Source of the DNA: Saprospiraceae bacterium
Lineage (GTDB): Bacteria; Bacteroidota; Bacteroidia; Chitinophagales; Saprospiraceae
DNA: 64,000 nt
Assembly: GCA_016719615.1 (NCBI GenBank)
Contig: JADJYQ010000001.1
Span: forward strand, 594,501-658,500
Direction of reading: 5' to 3'
Shown: positions 1 through 8,672 of the stretch, one piece after another
How the letters are laid out: every line of letters begins with the position of its first letter
How positions within the stretch are numbered: the stretch's first letter is position 1
Program-made: the position numbers and the translations under genes
Notes under the pieces: model-generated
Database searches by the model: none
What the model saw: only the letters and a program-made list of their open reading frames with translations
What the model was told of the DNA's origin: nothing

Positions 1-1
1 T

Positions 2-226
2 GTAGTGCCAATGATGTATCAGGATCTCGAATGGCACGATGTTCCATTTTGGTCCTATTTCTGCCAGATTTCAGATAGCACAACTTCTTTTGGCTCCTAT
101 TCCGGAGCCGTGCCCAATGAAAAAATAACCTGGGGTAAATTGGATATCCATACTCCTAAGTACGTTATTGAAAGCGATGCCACCATAGTAGCGCCTTTGA
201 TATTTGCATGGATATTAGGATGGTAA
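2..226 (+). CDS. C-terminal end of an unrecognised protein (5' truncated by the window edge)
   Basis: The frame is open from the first bases of the window to a TAA at 226, so this is the last ~74 residues of a longer protein and the GTG at 5 need not be a start. The visible part is rich in aromatic residues (two Trp-containing stretches) and ends in a short hydrophobic segment (APLIFAWILGW), which could be a C-terminal membrane helix or a buried strand. I do not recognise the family. It points toward the dksA-like gene on the opposite strand, with repeat-rich DNA between them. Confidence 0.5.
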   Translation, partial: VVPMMYQDLEWHDVPFWSYFCQISDSTTSFGSYSGAVPNEKITWGKLDIHTPKYVIESDATIVAPLIFAWILGW

Positions 227-288
227 GCGAAAAGCTTTTAACTAGTAAAGATCGGAAGAATAATTTAAAATAATTGTTGTTTATTAGA

Positions 289-302
289 CTAACATACGTT
301 AG
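289..302. repeat. Palindromic motif CTAACATACGTTAG of a dispersed intergenic repeat
   Basis: The imperfect palindrome CTAACATACGTTAG is identical at 18197-18210, and about 60 bp upstream of it are also loosely similar at the two sites (an AGTAAAG-like start, then A/T-rich DNA ending in TTATT). A related form, CTAACAAACGTTCGTTAG, lies at 17931-17948. The repeated arrangement beside the 8-bp tandem repeats suggests an intergenic repeat family. Function unknown. Confidence 0.5.
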
Positions 303-331
303 TAGATGTTGATACCTACGAACCTAAAATA

Positions 332-570
332 GGAAGTTTCCAATTTCCAGTTTTCAGTTTAATAAATCAAACAGACTAACAGACTAACAGACTAACAGAC
401 TATTCCCCCAAGCAGTCAAATAGTCAAGCAGACTTCTTCCTACAAGCCTACGAAATGAAGTTTCCAGTTTTCAGTTTTATAAATCAAACAGACTAACAGA
501 CTAACAGACTATCAGACTATCAGACTATTCCCCCAAGCAGTCAAATAGTCAAGCAGACTTCTTCCTACAG
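332..570. repeat. Two direct copies of a ~115-bp repeat containing 8-bp CAGACTAA tandem units
   Basis: Two adjacent copies (about 332-446 and 457-570) share the order: GAAGTTTCC...CAGTTTTCAGTTT, AAATCAAACAGACTAACAG, three to five CAGACTAA-like units, then TATTCCCCCAAGCAG, TCAAATAGTCAAGCAGACTT and CTTCCTACA. The second copy has some units changed to CAGACTAT. The same 8-bp unit recurs at 18222-18292 and, in reverse orientation, at 30040-30140. No open reading frame is evident. This fills most of the gap between the left-edge gene and the dksA-like gene. Confidence 0.75.
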
Positions 571-576
571 ACAGAT

Positions 577-1020
577 TTAATCTAAAGGCGGATTGTCTTC
601 TTCTTCACCAAACAATGGCGCTTCAGAACGCAATTCGGGAGTAGGGTTGCCCGGTTTTTCACTTTCCTTGGCTTTTACGCTTTTAGTGGCATGTGGGACC
701 AGAAGTAATCGTTGTTTTTCAATGAGGTCGCCGGAGACCGTACAAATACCGTAGGATTTATTTTTGATTCGAACCAGTGCCATTTCAAGATTTTGAATAA
801 ACTGCCTCTGACGCTCAGCCATTTTTGTCAGGAATTCAATTTCTGTATGTATAGAACTATCATCGAACCAATCGCCACCTTGCTCATCAGCCATGTTATC
901 GCGGAGTTCCATCATCTGTTGCTCAATACCCGCGAGTTCGCTTTTTGTCAACTCGAGCTTCTCGTCGATGATTTTCTTGAATTCCATCAACTCTTCATCT
1001 GAATACCTGGTCTTATTCAT
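577..1020 (-). CDS. TraR/DksA family transcriptional regulator with degenerate zinc finger
   Basis: The product (~147 aa) has the DksA layout: an N-terminal coiled coil of long charged helices (ELMEFKKIIDEKLELTKSEL...), an acidic region with a DDSS segment at the coiled-coil tip, and the C-terminal YGIC...RLLLVPHAT signature. The usual Cys4 zinc site keeps a single cysteine (YGIC), as in many Bacteroidota homologues. DksA proteins bind the RNA polymerase secondary channel and modulate rRNA and stringent-response promoters. The ATG at 1020 is preferred over an upstream in-frame TTG at 1038, because that TTG lies inside a TAnnTTTG promoter box (1035-1042). The C-terminal tail after ~residue 110 is acidic and low complexity. 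The family call is firm; the exact regulon is unknown. Confidence 0.85.
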   Translation of the reverse strand: MNKTRYSDEELMEFKKIIDEKLELTKSELAGIEQQMMELRDNMADEQGGDWFDDSSIHTEIEFLTKMAERQRQFIQNLEMALVRIKNKSYGICTVSGDLIEKQRLLLVPHATKSVKAKESEKPGNPTPELRSEAPLFGEEEDNPPLD

Positions 1021-1034
1021 TCTTGGAAATTTGG

Positions 1035-1042
1035 GCAAAATT
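1035..1042 (-). promoter_or_regulatory. Bacteroidota -7 box (TAATTTTG) for the dksA-like gene
   Basis: On the minus strand the sequence TAATTTTG matches the TAnnTTTG -7 consensus and would start transcription a few bases before the ATG at 1020, giving a very short leader. No convincing -33 TTG is visible. Inferred from consensus only. Confidence 0.45.
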
Positions 1043-1646
1043 AGATATATATTTTTTTAGGATGTGATTTTTTTTGAAATTTAAATCATTTAGTTTAAAT
1101 ACTTAATTATTAACATCTTTACATATATAAAAATAGTTTAATGTGTAATTTAATATTATTTTAAATATTATGATTTAATAGAACGCGTTTTCGATAATTT
1201 CAAATTTCCCATTCCGTTAATTTTGAATATCAAGCTCATGATCTGTTTGTGATCCTATTGATATTTTTTATAAATAACAAAACTTCAAAAGTAGTACGTA
1301 TTATCAAATGTTAAAGTTTTGCTTATTATTTGGGAATCAGGTCTTTTCGTAATAATTTTGTAGGGTATTACAAGCCATGTGATCTTTTGGAATTTTCATC
1401 TTAATCGCATTGCTACCGGATACGTACTTCAAACAAACAAACACTTACTTTACTGAATTTCTCATTGGGCACTTCCTAAGTTTATAGCTTTTGAAGTTAC
1501 TGGCTTAATTTATAAAAATTTGAACGGAGTGGTAATATAGATTTATTATTAATATGTATAAAGTTTTGATTTAATTTACTTAATATATATAAATATGCAT
1601 TTATATTTGTTGGCAGAATCCAAATGAACATATTTGATATACGATT
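1043..1646. other. AT-rich intergenic region, no gene recognised
   Basis: About 600 bp of strongly A/T-rich DNA with many short T runs, between the divergent dksA-like gene and a small + strand ORF. I see no long frame, no tRNA-like cloverleaf and no clear repeat. It presumably holds the promoters of both flanking genes. Confidence 0.4.
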
Positions 1647-1814
1647 ATGAAGAATTTATTTAAAAGGCGCGAAAAAAAGGAACACACAAAGCCTGAAATT
1701 GACCATCAAAAACAACTTAGTCCGATGGAAAGCGTACATGCCGAACAAGAAGTCCTCGAACTTCAAACGCATGGCGAATTTCTGGAAACGGATGAAGATC
1801 TTGGTTATTGTTAG
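1647..1814 (+). CDS. Small charged protein, 55 aa, hypothetical
   Basis: An ATG at 1647 opens a 55-codon frame ending in TAG at 1814. The peptide starts MKNLFKRREKKEH, so it is basic at the N-terminus, then turns acidic, ending LETDEDLGYC. The codons look like real coding sequence (many GAA, AAA and CAA; no rare runs), and the frame sits alone in a gap of ~900 bp. The polarised charge and terminal Gly-Tyr-Cys are unusual, but I recognise no family. It could be a small structural or regulatory protein or a fortuitous frame. Confidence 0.45.
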   Translation: MKNLFKRREKKEHTKPEIDHQKQLSPMESVHAEQEVLELQTHGEFLETDEDLGYC

Positions 1815-1923
1815 TCTAAGGCTCTTTATGAATTGTCTGAATGGACTTCACAGTTCATAGACTTTGCTTGCATAGCCATTGGCCCAATTCCAAGCTAAAC
1901 CGTTAGTAAAATTAATTTTGAAA

Positions 1924-3282
1924 TCACAGATTTCTAATTGAAGTCTCCCTTGATTTTATAGTTGGGTCTTCATTTTTAGGGAGATCAATTAATTGGGTCA
2001 CCATTTTCTCAAAAACACCATCCCAGTTTTTCCATTCACCTAAAAAATCAAAACTGCTGTTATGCCATATGATGTGGAAGTGGCCTTGATATTTCTTGCA
2101 GGTATCCCATAAGCTTTGCATATCCAGAATGGCCTGTGATGGCTGGTATTTGAGATAAGTCAAATATGTTCTATCCATTAATGAAAATGGGACAATTATC
2201 AATTCTGTTGATTGTTCTCGTTGGAGATCATACCAATGAAAAGGTCTGCAGCAAGCCGCTCTGAAGCCGGTTTGTTCTGCATAGCCCATGCTGTAGTCTT
2301 CCTGAATACCTGCTTCTATCAATAGGCGATAAGTGTCAGGTAATCCTATTCTCAGGTAATGTTGCCTGCTTTTGACAATAGGCTCAGAACAGCATTGTTG
2401 AAGCGTATGTAATTCTCGTTTGATGAGATCGGATTGCCGGTTACTTTCGTATGAAGGATGTAAGCCAATTTCTGAAAAGCGCTCCAAATCTTTAATTTTT
2501 AGCAGAATGACTTTTTGACGGAGTGAATGATTTTTATCATACGGACTTTGTCCGCCAGATAATATAAAATAACATAGCGATGATTTAGGAATATTCAGTT
2601 TGCGTACTTCTTCATATGTATCATAAGGATCTTTTATCAAACCCGAATAAATTTGAATCCTTTCCCAAACATCTGTTAGCTTGCCGGAAGACAAATCCTT
2701 TAGACAGCCGCCCAATTTTTTAAACAGAGGTTTATGTTGGTGTTTGTAAAATTGATCTACATCTATACCAACAGACCAATCTGTAAGTTGAGGTTTGAGA
2801 TGGATGCTCATTCCAAAAAAGTCTTCTAGTTTTTTGGCCCATTCAAAAATCCATAGATCCACCAAGGGCAGATGTAAGATATTTTTTTTAAATAAGATAC
2901 TTTTGCTAGCGGGGAATCGCCCATGATGATCCAGAGCGATCGGAAAATATTCCTCAATCCGGCTTAAATGCCAGAAAATTGCACTTATCAAATCAAAATC
3001 CTGGCTAATCTCGGCTGAACAATGAATGGTTTGCAAGAAATCTTCTCCATCTTCAATGAGTTTATCAAGCGTTTTATCGAAATGAACAGAACGGTTCATT
3101 TTGAATTCTTTTAACTTTAGATCTTCCTGACCATGTTGTATGGAGAGTCCGGTCCATTGAAGGTAGACTTCTAATTCCCCACAGGACTCTAAGCTCAAAT
3201 TGTTAAAATAGCCTTCTATATGCCTGATCACATACTCGAATCTGGGCGATGGATCTTTGGTATATACAAGAACCTTGTTCAT
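1924..3282 (-). CDS. Polysaccharide deacetylase-like protein (DUF7033-type, Bacteroidota)
   Basis: A 452-aa cytoplasmic-looking protein with no signal peptide. The N-terminal ~130 residues include the segment FWHLSRIEEYFP and the central part has an aspartate motif (SVGIDVDQFY, ~residue 170) typical of the first metal-binding Asp of NodB-like enzymes. Further on are GLHPSYES (~270) and a GYAEQTGFRAACCRPF segment (~340) seen in Bacteroidota polysaccharide deacetylase family proteins. These enzymes remove N-acetyl groups from polysaccharides, but the exact substrate here is unknown, and the motifs diverge from classical NodB, so activity is inferred. It is divergent from the outer-membrane-protein gene at 3399. 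Confidence 0.7.
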   Translation of the reverse strand: MNKVLVYTKDPSPRFEYVIRHIEGYFNNLSLESCGELEVYLQWTGLSIQHGQEDLKLKEFKMNRSVHFDKTLDKLIEDGEDFLQTIHCSAEISQDFDLISAIFWHLSRIEEYFPIALDHHGRFPASKSILFKKNILHLPLVDLWIFEWAKKLEDFFGMSIHLKPQLTDWSVGIDVDQFYKHQHKPLFKKLGGCLKDLSSGKLTDVWERIQIYSGLIKDPYDTYEEVRKLNIPKSSLCYFILSGGQSPYDKNHSLRQKVILLKIKDLERFSEIGLHPSYESNRQSDLIKRELHTLQQCCSEPIVKSRQHYLRIGLPDTYRLLIEAGIQEDYSMGYAEQTGFRAACCRPFHWYDLQREQSTELIIVPFSLMDRTYLTYLKYQPSQAILDMQSLWDTCKKYQGHFHIIWHNSSFDFLGEWKNWDGVFEKMVTQLIDLPKNEDPTIKSRETSIRNL

Positions 3283-3398
3283 TTCGTTATTTTATCGGTA
3301 ATATTTATAAAAAATAGTACTTTTAGGATGTGAAAATAACACAGTTGCCGTGGATACGGGATTACACTCTTCCAAACGATAACGCAAGGCTTATCGGT

Positions 3399-4184
3399 AT
3401 GCGTCTTTTTTCATTTTATTTGACTTGCTTTTTAACCATTTCACTTTCTGCACAGGATGTATCATCAGACCGCATTCAGTCGGTGCGAAAAGGCATTATC
3501 TACAAATCGGAATGGTCGATAGATGCAGCAATTCACACCAATGGATTTTATATAGGTTATAACAAGGGGCAAATCAAATCTTATCATACCACAAAGACCT
3601 TTCATTTTGATTTAGGAATGCTGTACCATCCGCTGGAAACCCGAACTTCCAGGCCATCCAATGTATCTTTCAGAACTTACGATTCATATAAATATGGCAA
3701 AAAGAACCACCTGATTAACATGCGCATCGGGCGTGGCATTATAAAGACCTTGAGTGAAAAAGCCCGAAAAAAGGGTATCGCGGTGGGTCTTCATTTGCAA
3801 GGCGGATTAGTCCTGGGACTTTTAAAGCCTTATTATCTTAAAGTCAGGGACGAAAAAGATGGAAGTTTTTTTGTGAAAGATATCCGGTACGAAGATGCAA
3901 AGGAAGACTTTCTCAACTCTGAATTAATTTTAGGAAGAAGTAGTTTTTATAAAGGATTCAGCCAAATCAACTTTGTACCTGGTTTGTACGGAAGGGCTGC
4001 CTTTCGCTTTGACCCCGGAGCTTTTGAGAAACTAGTGCGGTGTCTCGAATTGGGCATTCAACTTGATCTCTATTCAAAAAGACCTGAAATGATGGTTCAC
4101 GATAATAACCCATATCATTATTTAAACTTTTACCTGAATCTCCAGTTAGGTTCCAGACAAAGTCAAGCCGGTAAATCCAAATAA
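3399..4184 (+). CDS. Putative outer-membrane beta-barrel protein, hypothetical
   Basis: From the ATG at 3399 the protein has a clear signal peptide (MRLFSFYLTCFLTISLSAQ). An upstream in-frame GTG at 3330 would bury it, so the ATG is chosen. The mature ~240 residues alternate polar and hydrophobic residues with many aromatics, including FHFDLGMLYHPLETR and LGIQLDLYS-type strands, and end in a strand-like NFYLNLQLGSR segment. This is typical of small Bacteroidota outer-membrane barrels. It lies 24 bp upstream of lipA on the same strand, so the two may be cotranscribed. Function unknown. Confidence 0.65.
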   Translation: MRLFSFYLTCFLTISLSAQDVSSDRIQSVRKGIIYKSEWSIDAAIHTNGFYIGYNKGQIKSYHTTKTFHFDLGMLYHPLETRTSRPSNVSFRTYDSYKYGKKNHLINMRIGRGIIKTLSEKARKKGIAVGLHLQGGLVLGLLKPYYLKVRDEKDGSFFVKDIRYEDAKEDFLNSELILGRSSFYKGFSQINFVPGLYGRAAFRFDPGAFEKLVRCLELGIQLDLYSKRPEMMVHDNNPYHYLNFYLNLQLGSRQSQAGKSK

Positions 4185-4208
4185 TTAAATCCGTTTCGCA
4201 TACCTACA

Positions 4209-5084
4209 ATGATAGAACTCGACGTCGTACCCAATTCCGAATCTAGAGCCAGAAGACCTGACTGGCTTAGAGTTAAATTGCCAATTGGTGAAAATTACAG
4301 ACACGTCAGACAATTGGTCGATCAATACAAGCTACATACCATATGTCAAAGTGGCAATTGTCCGAACATGGGTGAGTGTTGGGGTGCCGGAACTGCTACT
4401 TTCATGATTTTGGGAAATGTGTGTACTCGATCTTGCAGTTTTTGTGCTGTGAAAACAGGTAAACCTCCTGAATACGATCTAGACGAACCCCGAAGAGTAG
4501 CTGAGGCTATTTTTCTGATGAAGGTCAAACACGCAGTTATCACTTCGGTCAATAGAGATGAACTTCCAGACAGAGGCGCCGAAATTTGGTTTCAAACGGT
4601 CAAAGCTGTCAAAGAAGTTTGTCCGGATACTACCATAGAGACCTTGATTCCCGATGTAAAAGCCCATTGGCCTGCTTTGGAAAGGATGATCAGTGCGGGC
4701 CAGGAAGTGGTCTCTCATAACATGGAAACGGTGGAACGACTATACAGGTATGTCAGACCTCAGGCCAAATACAGCCGAAGTCTTGAACAGCTGCAAAGGA
4801 TCAGAGAATATGGGAAACGAACCAAAACTGGCATTATGTTGGGATTGGGTGAAACCTTAGATGAAGTTTATAAAGCAATGGATGATCTAATAGACTATGG
4901 CTGTGAAATATTAACGCTCGGGCAATATCTACAACCTACGAAAATGCATATTCCCGTTCATGAATATGTCCATCCGGATGTATTTGCAGAGTTTAAAGCG
5001 GCTGGAATGAAAAAAGGATTTAAATATATAGAAAGTGGCCCTATGGTAAGATCTAGCTATCATGCAGAAAGGCATGTTTTTTGA
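4209..5084 (+). CDS. lipA: Lipoyl synthase
   Basis: A 291-aa radical-SAM enzyme that inserts two sulfurs into protein-bound octanoyl groups to make lipoate for the pyruvate, 2-oxoglutarate and glycine cleavage complexes. Both Fe-S clusters are visible: the auxiliary cluster cysteines in CQSGNCPNMGEC (C46, C51, C57) and the radical-SAM CxxxCxxC in CTRSCSFC (C72, C76, C79). The C-terminal RSSYHA motif supplies the serine ligand of the auxiliary cluster. The length is normal for the family. It follows the outer-membrane protein gene closely; no lipB is in the window. All key residues are present. Confidence 0.97.
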   Translation: MIELDVVPNSESRARRPDWLRVKLPIGENYRHVRQLVDQYKLHTICQSGNCPNMGECWGAGTATFMILGNVCTRSCSFCAVKTGKPPEYDLDEPRRVAEAIFLMKVKHAVITSVNRDELPDRGAEIWFQTVKAVKEVCPDTTIETLIPDVKAHWPALERMISAGQEVVSHNMETVERLYRYVRPQAKYSRSLEQLQRIREYGKRTKTGIMLGLGETLDEVYKAMDDLIDYGCEILTLGQYLQPTKMHIPVHEYVHPDVFAEFKAAGMKKGFKYIESGPMVRSSYHAERHVF

Positions 5085-5173
5085 TACTTTTATGCTTTTT
5101 CTGAAGAATCAGTATTTACCCTGATGTTTTTTTGATAAAATTATACTCCCTTTGCAGTTGAAATAAATACATT

Positions 5174-8100
5174 ATGTCGAAAATTTTTAAGCTAAGTGTC
5201 TGTTTATTAGCTTTTTGTTCAATCTTGAAAGCCCAGGTATACACCGTAAATAACAATTCTGATACTGACGACGGCACTTGTGATGCAGTGCATTGCAGTT
5301 TAAGAGAGGCTATTAATGCTGCTGAGGCAGATGGGGTCACAAGTACCATCCTATTTAATATACCTGGTGCCGGGCCTCATTCTATTTCGCCCACAAGCGT
5401 GTTTCCGGCTATAAACAATTCAGGTTTAAGCATTATTGGAGAATCTCAGCCGGGGGGTCCTGGGTCTGTTATCATAGATTTTAATTTTCGAGATTTTGTA
5501 GGCATTCCTTTTATCAGGGTTCAAGCTGGTTCTGTTTCGATCAGTGGATTGAGTTTCACAGATTTTCGTTTTGAAAATCCGGGTGATTGCATTTTGGATT
5601 ATAACACTGCTCCGGATTGTGTGATCAGAGCTTCCGCTTTTTTTGCAGACAACAATCTGATTCCGGTGCCGGAAAAAGTATTTATACGAATCCGCGATGC
5701 AAACCAATTCAAATTGGTATCCAGCCATTTTGGAACAGACCTTGCCAAATCTTCTATCGTTCAGACGGAAGGCAAAGTAAAAGTGGAATCTACCCAGGCA
5801 TTAAAAACAGTAAGCATCGATTCAAATATTTTTACCGCCAAAGTTCCGCTTGTCGAAATACATGCAGGTGATGTTTTTATAAATCACAATTTATTCGGCG
5901 CACTCGATACAAATAAAGGAGTTAATTTTTTGGATCCAACTATTGGAATTCTTGCCCCTTCCGCAGAACGTTTGACGATCAAAGACAACTTCTTTTTCGG
6001 ATTTCTGAATTCAGGATTGGATATCAACAATGTACAACAAACAGCAGTGATTTCAAAAAATAGGTTTTACAACAATAACCTGGATATCAATGTCAACAAT
6101 TCAACTCAAGGTATCATAGAAATCACTGATAATTTCGCCCGTAATGGGAGTGATTTTGTGAATGCAACAAATCTTTTTGAATTTTATGTAGAGCGAAACA
6201 GTCTCAATAATTATGATGTATTTATCAATGCCAATACACCTGCTGCTTTCAATGTATCGCGTTATATGGATAACAGGTTTACCTGCATATCCGGAAAGCC
6301 AGTATTTATGCCAGCAAGGCCTGTCCCTACAATTACCAATGTTAACCGGGATGCAGTTTTTGGTACAGCGGTACCAAATGATAGTGTCGTAGTTTATGCA
6401 AGAAGTACTTTATTATGTCCGGCAGATGATTGTCATGGTGGATTTGAATTGGGTCGTACTCAGGCAGATGCAACCGGCGGATGGATTTTAAATGCAGCGT
6501 ATCCTAACAGGCACCAGCTGTCTGCTTATGAATTTGAATCGAATCCAGTTTTCAGACCGCGCATCCATTCTGAGTTTGGAAATTGTTACAGCTGTGTGGC
6601 TCCTGTACGTATACTTTTTGCTCCGGCATTGTGCTCAGGACAAATAGTCACCTACAGAGGTAAAGTATACTCTGATGCAAATCCCAAGGATTCTATTTTT
6701 GTAAGAGGCGATGGCGTAAGTATCTGTGATTCTAACATTATTGTGGATGTGCAGGTAGCCAATGCTTACAGACAAGTTTTAAACCTGGCAGTATGTTATG
6801 ATGATACGCTGACTTTTGGGACCGTTATTATCCATAAAAATAATTTAATCGATTCTCTCAATTTACAAACATCTACTGGTTGCGACAGCAATATTATTTT
6901 CATTGGTCGCGAAGTTGGCGTAAGTAATTACAGCCGCACGATTTGCGATAATGCTTCTGTGGTGATAGGAGGAATAAGATTTGATAAGAACAATACCAGC
7001 GGAACAGCAATAATTCCCGGTGGCGCTCAATCAGGATGTGACAGTGTGGTTTTTGTGCAATTGAATATCAATAATTTTTCAGAATCATTTTTAACTCAAA
7101 TCAAATGCCCCGGAGATTCTGTCGTCATTAACGGAAGGGTTTTTAATGAATCCAACCCAAGAGGAGATGTATTATTGACCAATGGATCCAGCACTGGATG
7201 TGATAGCATTATTCATGTCGATCTTAGTTATCCAAACAATCGTGGTTCTTTTTCGACAACGATATGTATGGGCGATAGTGTTTTTGTAGTAAATAGATTT
7301 TTTTCTGATCAGAATCCTACAGCTACCATTTTATTGCCTGGTGCTTCAAGTTTTGGCTGTGATTCCATTCTCGATGTTTCACTGTCAATCTTGCCAAATG
7401 CACAAGGATTTGTGACTTCTGAAATATGTAGAGGGGATACCTTTTTCATTCACGGAGAAGCTTTCTTTTCAGGTCGTCCTTCAGGTATGGTCCGCTTGGT
7501 TAATACTGCAACCAATGGATGTGATAGTTTGATTAATGTAAATATAACGACGATTATTGATGCTATAGGTAGTTTTGATACCACGATGTGTGAAGACGAA
7601 TCAGTGACTTATTATGGTCAAACTTTTTCAATTTCTAGACCTCGTGGAAGTTTCAGAATACCCATGGGTTCTTTTCGTTTATGCGACAGTTTTGTAAATG
7701 TCAATATCCTTTTTAATCAAAATGTTTCAGGAATTTTTTCAACTACGATCTGCAGAAATGACAGTGTCCGCGTTGGGAATACTACTTTTTCTGTAAATAA
7801 TCCAAGCGGCTCCGTTACTTTGTTTGGTGGTGCTGCAACCGGTTGCGATAGCACGATTTTGGTCAACGTACTTTTTAATTCACCATTGCAGGTAAATTTA
7901 AGTCCTGTGGATCTAAAATGTAACAGAGCCAACAGCGGTGAATTAGTGATTAATAGTATCACAGGCGGAAGTGGGACATACCAACTTTCGATTGATGGTG
8001 GTGCTCCTGTATCCGGAAATCCTGGGATGATCGTCACTGGATTATCTCAAGGCAATCATAGCCTTCGGGTGATCGACCAGTTAGGTTGTGATTCTTTGTT

Positions 8101-8662
8101 TAATTTTGCAGTAGGGGCTTCACAAATATTGCAGTTGAGTCTTCCAAATGATACGACGATCAAAACAGGCGGCGTTGTTAATATCATTCCTAGTTTAAAT
8201 TTCAATTATTCGAACTTACTCTGGGATCCCAAAGATTTTTTAGTTTGTGATACTTGTTTGGTGACGCAGTCCATACCTAATCAAACGATTAGTTATACTT
8301 TGACAGTGACCGATCAGAATGGTTGTAGCATTTCAGATCAATTTACCATCACGGTGTTGATTGATGAAGCAGAGATTTATGTGCCCAATGTATTTTCGCC
8401 CAATGGAGACAACATCAACGATACTTTCAAGCCTGTTTTTAAATTCGAATCCAAAACAAGCATCCGCGTATTCAGAATTTTTGATCGTTGGGGTACTTTG
8501 GTTTTCGAACAGTTGAATGGTGCAGCGGGTCAGATTTTCGAATGGGATGGTACATATCAACAGGACAAAATGAATCCCGGAGTTTATACTTTTGCAATTC
8601 TCTTCGTAGGAGAAGACAATATTGAAAAGTGGAAGGCTGGTGATGTGACCTTATTGAGATAA
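5174..8662 (+). CDS. Large secreted protein with T9SS type B (gliding-motility) sorting domain
   Basis: An 1162-aa exported protein with a signal peptide (MSKIFKLSVCLLAFCSILKA). The first ~400 residues contain the CSLREAINAAEADG signature of right-handed beta-helix adhesin-like proteins. The middle (about 480-920) holds about eight ~55-residue repeats, each carrying a TICxxDSV-like start and a GCDS motif. The last ~85 residues are the type B sorting domain (VPNVFSPNGDNINDTF, FDRWGTLVFE, GVYTF), which directs secretion through the type IX system and surface attachment. The ATG at 5174 is used. Its ligand is unknown; an adhesin or surface-layer role is inferred. Confidence 0.88.
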   Translation: MSKIFKLSVCLLAFCSILKAQVYTVNNNSDTDDGTCDAVHCSLREAINAAEADGVTSTILFNIPGAGPHSISPTSVFPAINNSGLSIIGESQPGGPGSVIIDFNFRDFVGIPFIRVQAGSVSISGLSFTDFRFENPGDCILDYNTAPDCVIRASAFFADNNLIPVPEKVFIRIRDANQFKLVSSHFGTDLAKSSIVQTEGKVKVESTQALKTVSIDSNIFTAKVPLVEIHAGDVFINHNLFGALDTNKGVNFLDPTIGILAPSAERLTIKDNFFFGFLNSGLDINNVQQTAVISKNRFYNNNLDINVNNSTQGIIEITDNFARNGSDFVNATNLFEFYVERNSLNNYDVFINANTPAAFNVSRYMDNRFTCISGKPVFMPARPVPTITNVNRDAVFGTAVPNDSVVVYARSTLLCPADDCHGGFELGRTQADATGGWILNAAYPNRHQLSAYEFESNPVFRPRIHSEFGNCYSCVAPVRILFAPALCSGQIVTYRGKVYSDANPKDSIFVRGDGVSICDSNIIVDVQVANAYRQVLNLAVCYDDTLTFGTVIIHKNNLIDSLNLQTSTGCDSNIIFIGREVGVSNYSRTICDNASVVIGGIRFDKNNTSGTAIIPGGAQSGCDSVVFVQLNINNFSESFLTQIKCPGDSVVINGRVFNESNPRGDVLLTNGSSTGCDSIIHVDLSYPNNRGSFSTTICMGDSVFVVNRFFSDQNPTATILLPGASSFGCDSILDVSLSILPNAQGFVTSEICRGDTFFIHGEAFFSGRPSGMVRLVNTATNGCDSLINVNITTIIDAIGSFDTTMCEDESVTYYGQTFSISRPRGSFRIPMGSFRLCDSFVNVNILFNQNVSGIFSTTICRNDSVRVGNTTFSVNNPSGSVTLFGGAATGCDSTILVNVLFNSPLQVNLSPVDLKCNRANSGELVINSITGGSGTYQLSIDGGAPVSGNPGMIVTGLSQGNHSLRVIDQLGCDSLFNFAVGASQILQLSLPNDTTIKTGGVVNIIPSLNFNYSNLLWDPKDFLVCDTCLVTQSIPNQTISYTLTVTDQNGCSISDQFTITVLIDEAEIYVPNVFSPNGDNINDTFKPVFKFESKTSIRVFRIFDRWGTLVFEQLNGAAGQIFEWDGTYQQDKMNPGVYTFAILFVGEDNIEKWKAGDVTLLR

Positions 8663-8672
8663 AACTTTAAAA

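Noticed and set aside
3330..3398. GTG start for the outer-membrane protein at 3330
   Set aside because: It would place 23 extra residues before a clear signal peptide starting at ATG 3399.
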